This document shows, piece after piece, positions 34,543 to 46,491 of a stretch of DNA of 64,000 nt. Made by a program: the position numbers and the translations under genes. Under the pieces are notes generated by a model. The model was given only the letters and a program-made list of their open reading frames with translations, made no database searches and had not been told where the DNA came from. Origin of the DNA: Brienomyrus brachyistius (lineage: Eukaryota; Chordata; Actinopteri; Osteoglossiformes; Mormyridae); NCBI RefSeq assembly GCF_023856365.1, contig NC_064552.1:1047811-1111810 (forward strand), written 5' to 3'. The stretch's first letter is position 1; every line of letters starts with the position of its first letter.

Positions 34543-35035
34543 GGAGTCCTGTGCTGTTCTGCACCCAACTATGCAGCCCTGTGCTGTTCTACATCCTGCT
34601 ATGCAGCCCTGTGCCGTTCTACACCCTGTTAGGCAGCCCTGTGCTGTTCTACACCCTGATAGGCAGCCCTGTGCTGTTCTACACCCTGCTAGGCAGCCCT
34701 GTGCTGTTCTACATCCTGCTAGGCAGCCCTGTGCTGTTCTACACCCTGTTAGGCAGCCCTGTGCTGTTCTACACCCTGCTAGGCAGCCCTGTGCTGTTCT
34801 CCATCCCGCTACGCAGCCCTATGCTGTTCTACACCCTGCTACTTAGACCTGTGCTGTTCTACACCCTGCTACGCAACCCTGTGCTGTTCTACACCCTGCT
34901 ACGCAACCCTGTGCTGTTCTACACCCTGCTACGTAGACCTGTGCTGTTCTGCACCCTGCTACGCAGCCCTGTGCTGTTTTACATTCTGCTATGCCTCCTT
35001 CGCTGTGTGGTGTTACACCCTGCTGTGCCCTGACT
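34543..35035 (+). repeat. 30-bp minisatellite, about 16 copies
   Basis: Unit CCTGCTAGGCAGCCCTGTGC then TGTTCTACAC. It ends 46 nt before the exon at 35082. Confidence 0.96.
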
Positions 35036-35081
35036 CTGTGGTATATATGTGACCCTGATCCATCTCCTGTCTGGCCCACAG

Positions 35082-35176
35082 ATAACCTGCTCATTGACTA
35101 CCAGTTCACCTTCAGTCTTCTCCAGGAGGATGACCACCACTACACCGCCATCAACTTCATGGCCACACCTGAGCAG
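35082..35176 (+). CDS. atrnl1: atrnl1 exon: membrane-proximal region
   Basis: Residues 661-692, phase 0 end. Acceptor CTGGCCCACAG. The donor GAGCAG|GTTTGA is weak, lacking a purine at +3, and reads GTT-TGA, so retention stops at once. It encodes NLLIDYQFTFSLLQEDDHHY, then TAINFMATPEQ, strongly conserved in ATRNL1. Arrays lie 47 nt upstream and 78 nt downstream. Confidence 0.93.
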
Positions 35177-35253
35177 GTTTGATTACTCTGCCATCCGTCT
35201 CCAGTCTCCGTGGTCTTTTGCCCATTTAATGCCCTTACATTCATGCACACTTA

Positions 35254-36385
35254 TGCCATGTTTATCCTGCCGCTGTGTGTACCATGCTTATCCTGCCGCT
35301 GTGTGTACCATGCTTATCCTGCCGCTGTGTGTACCATGCTTATCCTGCCGCTGTGTGTACCGTGCTTATCCTGCCGCTGTGTGTACCGTGCTTATCCTGC
35401 CGCTATGTGTACCGTGCTTATCCTGCCGCTGTGTGTACCGTGCTTATCCTGCCGCTGTGTGTACCATGCTTATCCTGCCGCTGTGTGTACCGTGCTTACC
35501 CTGCCGCTGTGTGTACCGTGCTTATCCTGCCGCTGTGTGTACCGTGCTTATCCTGCCGCTGTGTGTACCGTGCTTATCCTGCCGCTGTGTGTACCGTGCT
35601 TATCCTGCCGCTGTGTGTACCGTGCTTATCCTGCGGCTGTGTGTACCGTGCTTATCCTGCCGCTGTGTGTACCGTGCTTATCCTGCCGCTGTGTGTACCG
35701 TGCTTATCCTGCCGCTGTGTGTATTGTGCTTATCCTGCCGCTGTGTGTACCGTGCTTATCCTGTCGCTGTGTGTACCATGCTTATCCTGTCGCTGTGTGT
35801 ACCGTGCTTATCCTGCCGCTGTGTGTACCGTGCTTATCCTGCCGCTGTGTGTACCGTGCTTATCCTGCTGCTGTGTGTACCGTGCTTATCCTGTCGCTGT
35901 GTGTACCGTGCTTATCCTGCCGCTGTGTGTACCGTGCTTATCCTGTCGCTGTGTGTACCGTGCTTATCCTGACGCTGTGTGTACCATGCTTATCCTGTCG
36001 CTGTTTGTACCGTGCTTATCCTGTCGCTGTGTGTACCATGCTTATCCTGTCGCTGTGTGTACCGTGCTTATCCTGCCGCTGTTTGTACCGTGCTTATCCT
36101 GTCGCTGTGTGTACCATGCTTATCCTGTCGCTGTGTGTACCGTGCTTATCCTGTCGCTGTGTGTACCGTGCTTATCCTGCCGCTGTGTGTACCGTGCTTA
36201 TCCTGCCGCTGTGTGTACCGTGCTTATCCTGCCGCTGTTTGTACCGTGCTTATCCTGCCGCTGTTTGTACCGTGCTTATCCTGTCGCTGTGTGTACCGTG
36301 CTTATCCTGCCGCTGTGTGTACCATGCTTATCCTGTCGCTGTGTGTACCATGCTTATCCTGTCGCTGTGTGTACCGTGCTTATTG
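35254..36385 (+). repeat. 26-bp minisatellite, about 43 copies
   Basis: Unit TTATCCTGCCGCTGTGTGTA then CCGTGC. C/T (GCCGC or GTCGC) and G/A (CCGTGC or CCATGC) variants cluster, with GTCGC enriched in the 3' half. It nearly fills the 1.3-kb intron. Confidence 0.98.
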
Positions 36386-36518
36386 GTCTGGACCACCCCT
36401 GACTGCTGAATGGCTGATTGCAGGTTGAGCCAGAGTACCTGAAATCTGCTGTTTTCTCTTTTATCGTGGTTCTGTGAACATGACCACTTATTTGTGGTTC
36501 CATTTTTCCTTCTTCCAG

Positions 36519-36597
36519 ACCAACAAGAACTTGGACATGTCCATCAACGCGTCCAACAACTTCAACCTCAACATTACCTGGTCCGTGGGCTCCACAG
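36519..36597 (+). CDS. atrnl1: atrnl1 exon: membrane-proximal region
   Basis: Residues 693-718 plus one base of A719. Acceptor CTTCTTCCAG, donor CACAG|GTAAGC. It encodes TNKNLDMSINASNNFNLNIT, then WSVGST, with two sequons (NAS, NIT). It matches human ATRNL1 almost exactly. Confidence 0.94.
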
Positions 36598-37059
36598 GTA
36601 AGCTTGATATCACAGTCCTGAGAGCAACAGGGTGGAGATCAGTTATCTGTGTCATGTTCTTAATGGAGGTGTCATTAAAACATTGATTGGCATCCTCTTT
36701 ATTCCAGGAGAATAAAAATCTACACAAAAGGTTGTCCATGTGTCACGAAATGCAATGATTCCAATTAAGATAGATGGCCATGCGCCTTGTGGCCTGCTTC
36801 TGTTCCACGCTGACCAATCATGTTTGTTACTCGAAGCTTGATTTTAAAATCCGAATGGCAGGAGCGAGCTGCTTCACCTTCCATGACGACTTCTTTAATG
36901 AAACTCGTAAAGCTGCACTAATTAAACGCTCAAATCAGATGCATTCGTGATTAATGCTAAAGGTTATGCCTGGTTGGCTTTACTCATCTTTGATCTTGAG
37001 ACAAAATGTCACTACATACTGTTGACGAAATATTCTATAAATGTGGAAAATATGGAAGC
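36598..37059. other. Intron 15, 5' unique stretch
   Basis: AT-rich non-repetitive DNA; 36830-36960 includes CTAATTAAAC and GTGATTAATGC. No gene. Confidence 0.5.
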
Positions 37060-38066
37060 AGCTCCAGTCCGTACTCCTCACGCTCGTACCCTCGACTCCA
37101 TCCCGTACTCCTCACCCTCATTCCCCTGGACTCCATCCCGTACTCCTCACCCTCATTCCCCTGGACTCCAGTCCATACTCCTCACCCTCATTCCCCTGGA
37201 CTCCAGTCCATACTCCTCACCCTCATTCCCCTGGACTCCATCCCGTACTGCTCACCCTCATTCCCCTGGACTCCATCCCGTACTCCTCACCCTCATTCCC
37301 CTGGACTCCAGTCCATACTCCTCACCCTCATTCCCCTGGACTCCAGTCCATACTCCTCACCCTCATTCCCTTGCACTCCATCCCGTACTGCTCACCCTCA
37401 TTCCCCTGGACTCCATCCCGTACTCCTCACCCTCATTCCCCTGGACTCCAGTCCATACTCCTCACCCTCATTCCCCTGGACTACAGTCCATACTCCTCAC
37501 CCTCATTCCCTTGCACTCCATCCCGTACTCCTCACCCTCATTCCCCTGGACTACAGTTCATACTCTTCACCCTCATACTCTCGACTCCATCCCGTACTCC
37601 TCACCCTCATACCCTCGACTCCATCCCGTACTCCTCACCCTCATTCCCCTGGACTCCAGTCCATACTCCTCACCCTCATACCCTCGACTCCATCCCGTAC
37701 TCCTCACCCTCATTCCCCTGGACTCCAGTTCATACTCCTCACCTTCATACCCTCGACTCCATCCCGTACTCCTCACCCTCATTCCCCTGGACTACAGTTC
37801 ATACTCTTCACCCTCATACTCTCGACTCCATCCCGTACTCCTCACCCTCATACCCTCGACTCCATCCCGTACTCCTCACCCTCATTCCCCTGGACTCCAG
37901 TCCATACTCCTCACCCTCATACCCTCGACTCCATCCCGTACTCCTCACCCTCATTCCCCTGGACTCCAGTTCATACTCCTCACCTTCATACCCTCGACTC
38001 CATCCCGTACTCCTCACCCTCATTCCCCTGGACTCCAGTTCATACTCCTCACCCTCATACCCCTTG
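37060..38066 (+). repeat. 34/35-bp minisatellite, about 29 copies
   Basis: Unit ACTCCTCACCCTCATTCCCC then TGGACTCCATCCCGT (35 bp), with a 34-bp form (ACCCTCGACTCC) in the 3' half. The segments around 37560-37790 and 37800-38030 are near-identical, a local duplication of about 240 bp. Confidence 0.96.
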
Positions 38067-38119
38067 GAATCGAATAAAGTAAACTAAAGCCATCTCAGAG
38101 CCTGTGTTCTGCTTTGCAG

Positions 38120-38277
38120 CTGGGACCATCTCAGGGGAGGAGGTAGCCATTGTGTCCAAGACAAACATCAAGGACTACAGAGACAGCTTCTCCTGCGACA
38201 AGTTCAGCTTCCGCAGTAACCCCAACATCACCTTTTACGTCTATGTCAGCAACTTCTCATGGCCTATCAAGATCCAG
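38120..38277 (+). CDS. atrnl1: atrnl1 exon: membrane-proximal region
   Basis: Residues 719-771, phase 0 end. Acceptor GCTTTGCAG, donor ATCCAG|GTGAGA. It encodes AGTISGEEVAIVSKTNIKDY, then RDSFSCDKFSFRSNPNITFY and VYVSNFSWPIKIQ. Sequons NIT and NFS are present. A 35-bp array ends about 54 nt upstream. Confidence 0.94.
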
Positions 38278-39194
38278 GTGAGACACACACAGAGGCATGC
38301 AGGCCTGTTTTCATCTTACAGGTTTCCGGGCTCTGAAAGGGTTAAAGGAGCAAGCTGTGTTGGGAAATGCATTTAAAACAAAAAGTGGCCGGTGGTTTTG
38401 TAATGTAACCATCAATTATTAAAATCCTTCCACAGCGCAGTTCTGCAAAATATTCATGGTTTAACCTTATGATCCATAAAATTGAAGCCGTCTTAAGTGG
38501 CACTATATTAAGTTGATGGACAGGTGGCTCGTCGCGGTGAAACAGCAGTTTGAAAGCGATAGCGGCTGAATGGATGCATGATGAACGGCATTGTGTGAAA
38601 TTTATACCACAGCGCATTAGACCTGCGATCTCTGTCGCTTTGCGCTGCTGAATCCTGCCCGCACCCCCCCAGTCTTCTGCCACGCGACCCAGCCCGGCTT
38701 CCTCAGGACGCGTGCTCTTCCCCCCGTAACGGCGCCACGGCCCGGTCTGACCCCGTCTGGCCTGATCTGGGTCCGGGGTCCCACACGCAAGCGGCTGATT
38801 GGCCGGCGTTGGCTCCGCGCCCTGGCGCCTCAGCCACCATCATTCTCGTGGTCACACCCTGCTACAGCGCTGACCGCCGCCTGGCACGGGCCCCTGATCA
38901 CTTATTCACGTAATGATGGAGCATCTTGGGATGTCAGCCTTACTCTGCAGCTTGTACCTGTGGCTCGTGTCTGCACCCTCTAGCCCCCCCTACTTGCGTC
39001 TCACCTCACTGGGAATTCCTCTTGACTGGCAGCAGCCCAAACACACTGGCACACAGCTCTCAAACCCCCCATCAGCAGAACTTCCTCTTGGTTCTGCCTT
39101 TGGTTCTAACCTCATTTGCTCATCTGTGACATGATGTGGACACTGTTTGTCAAAATGTATTTTACTGTGCTGTGACTTGCAGCTTTGAGGTACT
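38278..39194. other. Intron 16, 5' unique stretch
   Basis: No repeat or gene recognised. 38690-38900 is GC- and CpG-rich. Confidence 0.5.
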
Positions 39195-39422
39195 CTCTGT
39201 CTGTGTGTGGTATACAATGTGCATGTGGTATACAGTGAGTGTGTGTTACACTATGTATATGCAAGATATACAGTGTACGGTTTACAGTGTGGTATGTAGT
39301 GTGTGTGTGTGTGTGTATTATATACAGTGTGTGTGTGACATGTACCTTGTGTGTGGCATATCGTATGGTATATAGTCTGTGTGGTACATAGTGTGTGTAT
39401 GATATATAGCATGTATGATATA

Positions 39423-39455
<33 letters not shown>

Positions 39456-39513
39456 GAAATATACAGTTAGTGGTATACAGTCTATGTGTGGTATCCAGTG
39501 ATTGAGTGGTATA

Positions 39514-39581
<68 letters not shown>

Positions 39582-39860
39582 TATCCAGTGAGTGGTATAC
39601 AGTCTTTGTGTGGTATCCAGTGAGTGGTATACAGTCTGTGTGGTATCCAGTGAGTGGTATACAGTCTTTGTGTGGTATCCAGTGAGTGGTATAGTGTGTG
39701 TGGGTGTTATCCAATGAGTGGTATACAGTCTTTGTGTGGTATCCAGTGAGTGGTATACAGTCTTTGTGTGGTATCCAGTGAGTGGTATACAGTCTTTGTG
39801 AGGTATCCAGTGAGTGGTATACAGTCTATGTGTGGTATCCAGTGAGTGGTATACAGTCTG
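39195..39860 (+). repeat. (TG)n and 32-bp GT-rich minisatellite
   Basis: Irregular GTGGTATACAGTG words, (TG)n at 39427-39453 and 39519-39580, then 32-bp units GTGGTATCCAGTGAGTGGTA plus TACAGTCTTTGT, about 8 copies. Confidence 0.95.
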
Positions 39861-40565
39861 GGTGGCCAAGGTGTGGCCATCAGTGAATCTCTGGGTTTTC
39901 CAAAGTTTCCCTGACTCACTATTCACTGTTGCCGGGTCAGTAGCAGGGCAATGGGTGCCCTCCCTCATGAATATGCTAATGCCCTGCTTAATGACGGACC
40001 CTCTCAGGTCATTCCCAGAATACACTGCTGCCCAGGCTCACATGGCTCTTGCATAAACCTGCCAAAGCTGATATTTCTACCTAATTTTGAACCTATGAGT
40101 GTGTGATCCTGGTGACAGCCCACCCAACACCTATCAGTGTTTTCCCATCCATGCTGGAGTACCCATTGTTCCAAGCGAGGCGCTCTCGGCCCATTGGCTG
40201 TGCCCCCCCCCCCACACACACACACACACACTTATGTAATGGCTCCCTGTGGAAGTTTGCGGTTTTTCAAACTGCTCCCAGCTTCCTACACCGTCCGCCA
40301 GTATTGTTTACAGGAGAGTCACAGAAGCTCCCCCCAACCCCTGGGGGCCCTGGTTTGCGGTCTCCGTCCTTTCCAGCACGCTCCTCTCCATGCCGTCCAT
40401 CCTGCATGCAGTCATAGAGCCCCGCCCAGGAGCCCCCTTCCTACCGTGTGCCGTCTGCTCCACCCTTTTGTTCAGCATGTCTTGCCGTGTTCACTGTGCT
40501 GTAGCTCTTCTGTGAAAGGTTTCAAGTGCTGGAAAAATGTAGGACACTGCAGGATGGGACAGTGG
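39861..40565. other. Intron 16, unique stretch
   Basis: Short C/CA run at 40205-40230. No gene. Confidence 0.5.
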
Positions 40566-41066
40566 GCATCATGTGGAGCTTCTACACACACAGAGGCACA
40601 GACAAACACAGAGAAACAGTGACAGACACACAGAGACAGACAGACAAAGAGACACAGACAGACACGCAAAGGCACAGAGACACAGGGGAGACACATGGTG
40701 ACACAGTAAGACACAGAGATACGAGACAGACAGACACACAGACAGACACACAAAGGCACAAACATGGACAGACACACAAAAAAACAGTGAGACAGACAGA
40801 AACACACACAGATGCAAACAGTGAGGCAGACGCCCACACACAAACACACACACATACAGTGAGGCAGACGCCCACACACAAACACACACACATACAGTGA
40901 GGCAGACGCCCACACACAAACACACACACATACAGTGAGGCAGACGCCCACACACAAACACACACACATACAGTGAGGCAGACGCCCACACACACAGACA
41001 AACACAGAGAGACACACTGATTCATATAGAAACACACACACACACAAACACGGCCGCACACACAAA
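40566..41066 (+). repeat. CA/GA-rich array with 39-bp unit
   Basis: Irregular ACAGACACACA words lead into about five tandem copies containing GTGAGGCAGACGCCCACACA. Confidence 0.93.
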
Positions 41067-41580
41067 TGCTTGAGGGCACCCTTCATTGACTCTCGTCTTA
41101 CAGCAATTAATGATTCTAAGCTACACTTCAGCAAAGCTCAGAAACAGATGAAAATTGATTTTTTTTAAACGTGCTCTCTTGTCCTTTTTAAGCGAGCGTC
41201 TAGCTTTACAGAAGCATGTCTGTTTTCCAAAGCCACCCGCCCTAAATGTGGAGCTGAAGGTGTCTCTCTGCTTAATCATGCTGCTGCGTCTGAATTCGTC
41301 TTCATTTTGACCTAATGAATTTGAGAGTACACTGCAAGCCAATGGAGTGTATTCCTGCATCTAGATACTCTATTTTATATGGTTTTAATAGGTGTGGCAT
41401 CATCTTACTCTCAGCTCAGACCCCTAATACCTACAAGCACATTGGGGGGGCAGTGGTATCCCCCTCATCTCATGCCTCCCCCTCAACACCGATGGCATTA
41501 TGGGGTCGCCAGGAAGACCATTGCTGAGTGGACTGAGAAACGTTAAAAAATGTTATGGGCTTAGGGTCTTCTGTATATTT
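41067..41580. other. Intron 16, unique stretch
   Basis: Nothing recognised. Confidence 0.5.
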
Positions 41581-41883
41581 CTGGGGTGTTTCTCAATACC
41601 AAGAACGCAAAGATTGCGCTTGTAGTCTTGGCAAGACGGTCTTGCTAACTTGCCTCAAAACAATGAATTTGGGTAACAATGAATCATGGGATTGGTCTTA
41701 TTTGGCAAGGATGCAACCAATATATCCTTGATATCTGAGGTGAGGCAAGAATGACGTCTGGGGATATTTACTGTCCTCTGTACTTCCGTTCTATTGGAAC
41801 TGGTCTTCGGCAATGTAAGATGTCATGAAACGTGTTGACAGGACGCAAGTACGGTCAAGTATGCATGTTGAGAAACATCCCAG
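41581..41883. mobile_element. MITE-like element with terminal inverted repeats
   Basis: The left end CTGGGGTGTTTCTCAA is the inverse of the right end TTGAGAAACATCCCAG (15 of 16 matching). It spans 303 bp and has no coding capacity. I could not define a target-site duplication, so the superfamily is open. It ends 128 nt before the transmembrane exon at 42012. Confidence 0.7.
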
Positions 41884-42011
41884 GTCTCACCTAAGTAGGT
41901 TTATGTCAGAGAGGAGAACATGATGGGAAATGTAACAACAAAAGAATTTCTACGTAGCTGTAATTGTACAAATGGCAAATAAAGCATCCTCCCCCTCTCC
42001 TGTCCTCCCAG

Positions 42012-42073
42012 ATCGCCTTCTCCCAGCACAACAGCATCATGGACCTGGTCCAGTTCTTCGTTACCTTCTTCAG
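42012..42073 (+). CDS. atrnl1: atrnl1 exon: start of the transmembrane helix
   Basis: Residues 772-791 plus two bases of S792. Acceptor TGTCCTCCCAG, donor TTCAG|GTGAGT. It encodes IAFSQHNSIMDLVQFFVTFF, the entry into the single membrane-spanning helix (about residues 784-805). The 62-nt exon splits the helix with the next exon, as expected for the attractin family. Confidence 0.94.
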
Positions 42074-42499
42074 GTGAGTCTGTCTTCTGGGGTTTATGGG
42101 CGGGACATAGGTGTGATGCTGCCATCCTATCAGGTAGCATGTTGTAGGTGGGGGAGGACAGCACAGGACCTCTTCCTTCCCGTGGGCGGAGCTGGACCAC
42201 CATCCTGTTGTGGGAGTTTGGCATAGGGTGTAACAGTGCACAATGTCATAGTATCTTAAAGGTGCAGTGCATCACAGTAGAGGGGGTCACATGTGCCTTT
42301 GCCACCTTGTCTCCATCGCTCTGTCGCAGGTTCCTTCGCCTGTGCGTCCCGCTCGAGCTTCTGTGGTGACATTTGACATTACCAGGGGCTCCGATCAGCA
42401 GGGTGGGGGGAGTATGAATATGTATGAAAATTCAGTTTTATCCCTGCTGCACATTAAAATGCAGAGCTGGGTGCCGCATGGCAGGGCGGGTCCTGCTCA
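42074..42499. other. Intron 17, 5' unique stretch
   Basis: Nothing recognised. Confidence 0.5.
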
Positions 42500-42738
42500 T
42501 GGCGCACCGGAGTCACTCGCACTGGCGTCACTCGCACCGGAATCACTCGCACCGGCGTCACTCGCACCGGAATCACTCGCACCGGCATCACTCGCACCGG
42601 AATCACTCGCACCGGAATCACTCGCACCGGCGTCACTCGCACCGGAATCACTCGCACCGGCGTCATTCGCACCGGAATCGCTCGCACCGGCGTCACTCGC
42701 ACCGGAATCACTTGCACCGGCGTCACTCGCACTGGCTC
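42500..42738 (+). repeat. 15-bp minisatellite, about 16 copies
   Basis: Unit GCACCGGAATCACTC, mostly alternating with GCACCGGCGTCACTC to give a 30-bp period. CpG-rich, and open in several frames because 15 is a multiple of 3. Confidence 0.96.
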
Positions 42739-43103
42739 TCAATTGCTGACCTGTGGAATTTCTCTGCATGATTTTATCACCGCCCAGTCTGTGGTTGACA
42801 TAAATTCGGGGGTCCTGTTTGACAGGTGTATTGTTTCCATGGTTACCCTTATCAGCTCTGGGGGTTGGCTTCCTTGCTTGTTGCTTTTGCTGGTTACTCC
42901 ATTGCAAGTGCAGCCTGGATCCTCCCCAGTGATGGATGTCTGTGGTCTCCATAGCGCTGGGTGTAACAAGCTAATTCGTTGTTACATGGTTGCGACAGCT
43001 TGGTAAGGCAGATACCACTGATCAGCCAATTGGCTGCAGTGTAAACTGCCGTGTACTTACAATGCAGGTAAAAATACTTCAAGCCTACATTAGAGGCATA
43101 ATG
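42739..43103. other. Intron 17, unique stretch
   Basis: Nothing recognised. Confidence 0.5.
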
Positions 43104-43345
43104 TGGCCTCCTCCCCTGTGGGCGTGTCGCTGTGTGTGCTCCTCCCCTGTGGATGTGTCACTGTATGTGCTCCTCCCCTTCTGGGCGTGTCACTGTGTGT
43201 GCTCCTCCCCTTCTGGGCGTGTCACTGTGTGTGCTCCTCCCCTGTGGGCGTGTCACTGTGTGTGCTCCTCCTCTGTGGACGTGTCACTGTATGTGCTCCT
43301 CCCCTGTGGGCGTGTCACGGTGTTTGCTCCTCCCCTTTGGGCGCT
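43104..43345 (+). repeat. 32-bp minisatellite, about 8 copies
   Basis: Unit CTGTGGGCGTGTCACTGTGT then GTGCTCCTCCCC, with CTTCTGGGCG variants. Confidence 0.95.
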
Positions 43346-44794
43346 GCACCATGTGGGCCCCTTCCCTACTTGCGTGACACCCTGGTGGCTCCTCTTTGGG
43401 CTCAGAACTTCTGCCATTCATAGCACTTTGGTCCCCCCACACATACAAAGTGCTCCCTCCCCTACTTAGTCCCTGTCGGTCCCCTTTCATGACTCTTGCA
43501 GTTCAGACACGTGGCCACCACTGTTCATGTGCCATGAAATGACATGGGGGTGGGTCTGGCCCTGGGCAGTGGTGGCTGCATTATCTCCCAATATGACAGG
43601 TAGTCACGATGCTCTGTGCCCACCCCCCCTCGCCGGCACCGTGACACCAGCTGTGAAATGGGAGACATCAAAGCCCAGGCCAGTCAAAGTGCGGCCATAG
43701 GAAACATCGCCATCACTCCGGTGCGGTCAGAAGAAAACTGTGTGCCACCGTGGTCTCGCGAAGGCATGCTCTATAAGAGAGGACTAAACCACAGTGGGAA
43801 ATGCTGAAAGACACCTTCTCAATTTGCCCTGAAAATGCCTTTGTGACTTTACAAGCTGGCTGTAATTTTTGTAGGTGACGGTTCTCTTCCAGGGATCCAC
43901 TTACCTCGAATAAAATGGCAGTCAGCAGCTCTGCTGGTCTGTTTTGCACTTGTGTTTTGCGTAGCTGCCGTTCTATTCCATCCTCAGTTGGAGGATCATG
44001 ATCTAGGTGTCTGCATTCTTGGGTTTCGGTGCTGAGATGGTCACTGACAGCAAACAACTTCCGATTCACACCTGTCCATTACCCACTGCATTTGTTCCCG
44101 CTGACGGCATGAGGAGCGGGTTATTCCCCGAGGCCAGCAGTTGTCTTTCAGAATTCAGGCCTCCCGTTGACTCCCAGGATGCATTGCAGCATAGCTCAGA
44201 CTGCCTGGGGTTCTGTTAGTTCCAGCCTGGTGCCTTGTCCGTCAGCGCCTCCCCTTACATCACAAACCCCATTTTTGTATCTTACCATCACGGGACATGC
44301 AGCAGCGTTTCGGCAGCACATCCCCTCACCTCATGCCGGCCTCCGTGTTCCCATCCTGCTCGCTGTTCCTCTCTGTCTCTCTCTCTGCTGCCATGGAGCA
44401 AAGAGACCGATGACAGTGACGGATATGTCAGAATGTGCCGGAAGGAAGGCCAGCCAGTGCTAGCGGATGGCCGTGCTACCTTAAGCTCTCGCTGTCGCAT
44501 TTGTCTCTGGCATAATGCGCTGCTTGTCTTGTGTTCAGCGTAAGGAAATACTGCAGTCGGCCGCTGAAATCAAACCACATCGCTTTGTGAGCCGTGATGG
44601 ATCACACCGGCTTTGGCTGCGCCTCCCTCCCACCTCCCTGGCAGCCCAGCTGCGTCTGCATGCATTTGGGGAGGTCTGTGAATATTAACTGCTGTGGATT
44701 TTAACCTGCAGCCACAGCGGAATTTGCAGTTATTGTTTTTTCCCCCTGTCTTCCTGACTGAATAAAATGCATAGAATTAGTGTAGTGGGTGCAC
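43346..44794. other. Intron 17, unique stretch
   Basis: No gene supported. Confidence 0.5.
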
Positions 44795-45325
44795 ATAGCA
44801 GAAGGAGGAGAAGCCCATTTAGGAGGAGCAACCTGGAATGTAGAAGCTCATCAAGGAAAAGAAACCTGCCAAATAGGAGAAACCCGTCAAGGATGAGAAA
44901 CCCGCCAATTAGGAGAAACCCGTCAAGGATGAGAAGTCTGTCAAACCCGACAAGTAGGAGAAGCCCATCAAAGAAGAGAAGCTCATCAATGGGGCGAAGC
45001 CTGTCAATGAACTGCTCATCAAAGAGGAGATACTCATTAAGTAAGAGAAGTCTAATAAGGGGGAACAGTTCATCAAGGAGAAACCTGTTATAAGCGCATC
45101 AAGGAGGAGAAACCCATTAAGAGGAAGGAGCCAATCAAGGAGGAGAATATTGTCAAGGTGGAGAAGTACATTAACAGGGAGCAGACCATCAAGGAGGAGA
45201 AACCTGTTAAGGGGGAACAGTATGTCAAAGAGGAGAAGCTCATCAATGGGGAGAAGATTGTCAAGGAAAAGAAGGCCTTCAAGGATGAGAAACCCATTAA
45301 TTAGGAAAAGCTCATCAAGGGGCAG
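44795..45325 (+). repeat. Purine-rich 15-bp minisatellite, diverged
   Basis: Core GAGAAGCCCATCAAG and relatives (GAGAAACCCGTCAAG, GAGAAGCTCATCAAT). In one + frame it reads a diverged EK(P/L)(I/V)K pentapeptide, broken by TAG/TAA codons. It is the clearest purine-rich array on the sense strand. Confidence 0.88.
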
Positions 45326-45754
45326 AAGCTCTATAACAATGACAATCTGATTACACCGAGGAGAAAACCTATCAGTGTTTCTATTTAAGGCCACTTAGAT
45401 GCCACACACTAATATATAAAAGCCCTTAAGGAGGACCTGAACTCTGAGGGGGTCAGACACGTTCATGGCTTGGAATATGATAATCTGTGATGCTGTTACA
45501 GAGGTGTCTGCAGCACCACCATTCCGGGCCCCCTGGTGACACATACTGTAAATATTTACACACCAGTGCACATCTGCTGCCTACGCCACTCTGTTATCTT
45601 CTCCACGGGAAGCCGCTGGTGTGTTTCACGCCTGTGAGGTGTGAGGTGGGTGACAGGCTCAGCCAGTCGCAGCCTGTAAGTGGGCGAGGAAACCCAATGC
45701 TGGCCTGTTCTCATGTCACCCTGAGTGGGCCCCCCTGCTGCGCCCCACTCCTTT
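45326..45754. other. Intron 17, unique stretch
   Basis: Nothing recognised. Confidence 0.5.
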
Positions 45755-46466
45755 TGTCGGACTGCTTCCTGTCCCGCCCCTTCCCAGCTGTTTCCTGTCC
45801 CTCCCACACTTTTTGAATGACTGCATCCTGTCCCACCTCCCCAGCTGCTTTCTGCTCCTCCTGCATCTTTTGACTGACTGCTTCCTGTCCTGCCCCTGCC
45901 CAGCTGCTTCCTGTCCCGCCCACATCTTTGGACTGACTGCTTCCTGTCCTGCCCCTGCCCAGCTGCTTCCTGTCCCGCCCACATCTTTTGACTGACTGCT
46001 TCCTGTCCTGCCCCTGCCCAGCTGCTTCCTGTCCCGCCCACATCTTTGGACTGACTGCTTCCTGTCCTGCCCCTGCCCAGCTGCTTCCTGTCCCGCCCAC
46101 ATCTTTTGACTGACTGCTTCCTGTCCTGCCCCTGCCCAGCTGCTTCCTGTCCCTCCCACACTTTTTGAATGACTGCATCCTGTCCCACCTCCCCAGCTGC
46201 TTTCTGCTCCTCCTGCATCTTTTGACTGACTGCTTCCTGTCCTGCCTCTGCCCAGCTGCTTCCTGTCCCGCCCACATCTTTTGACTGACTGCTTCCTGTC
46301 CTGCCCCTGCCCAGCTGCTTCCTGTCCCGCCCACATCTTTTGACTGACTGCTTCCTGTCCCGCCCCTGCCCTGCTGCTTCCTGTCCCGCCCACATCTTTG
46401 GACTGACTGCTTCCTGTCCTGCCTCTGCCCAGCTGCTTCCTGTCCCGCCCACACCATTTGACTGAT
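45755..46466 (+). repeat. 59/60-bp minisatellite resembling the downstream splice acceptor
   Basis: Unit CCCACATCTTTTGACTGACT, then GCTTCCTGTCCTGCCCCTGC and CCAGCTGCTTCCTGTCCCG, about 12 copies. The segment TGCCCAGCTGCTTCCTGTCC mimics the acceptor and first bases of the exon at 46492. Confidence 0.96.
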
Positions 46467-46491
46467 TACTGTCTGTCCTGCTCCTCTCCAG

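Noticed and set aside
35049..36428. Cysteine-rich frames of up to 399 codons
   Set aside because: Product of the 26-bp intronic array; the upstream exon frame actually stops at GTT-TGA just after its donor.
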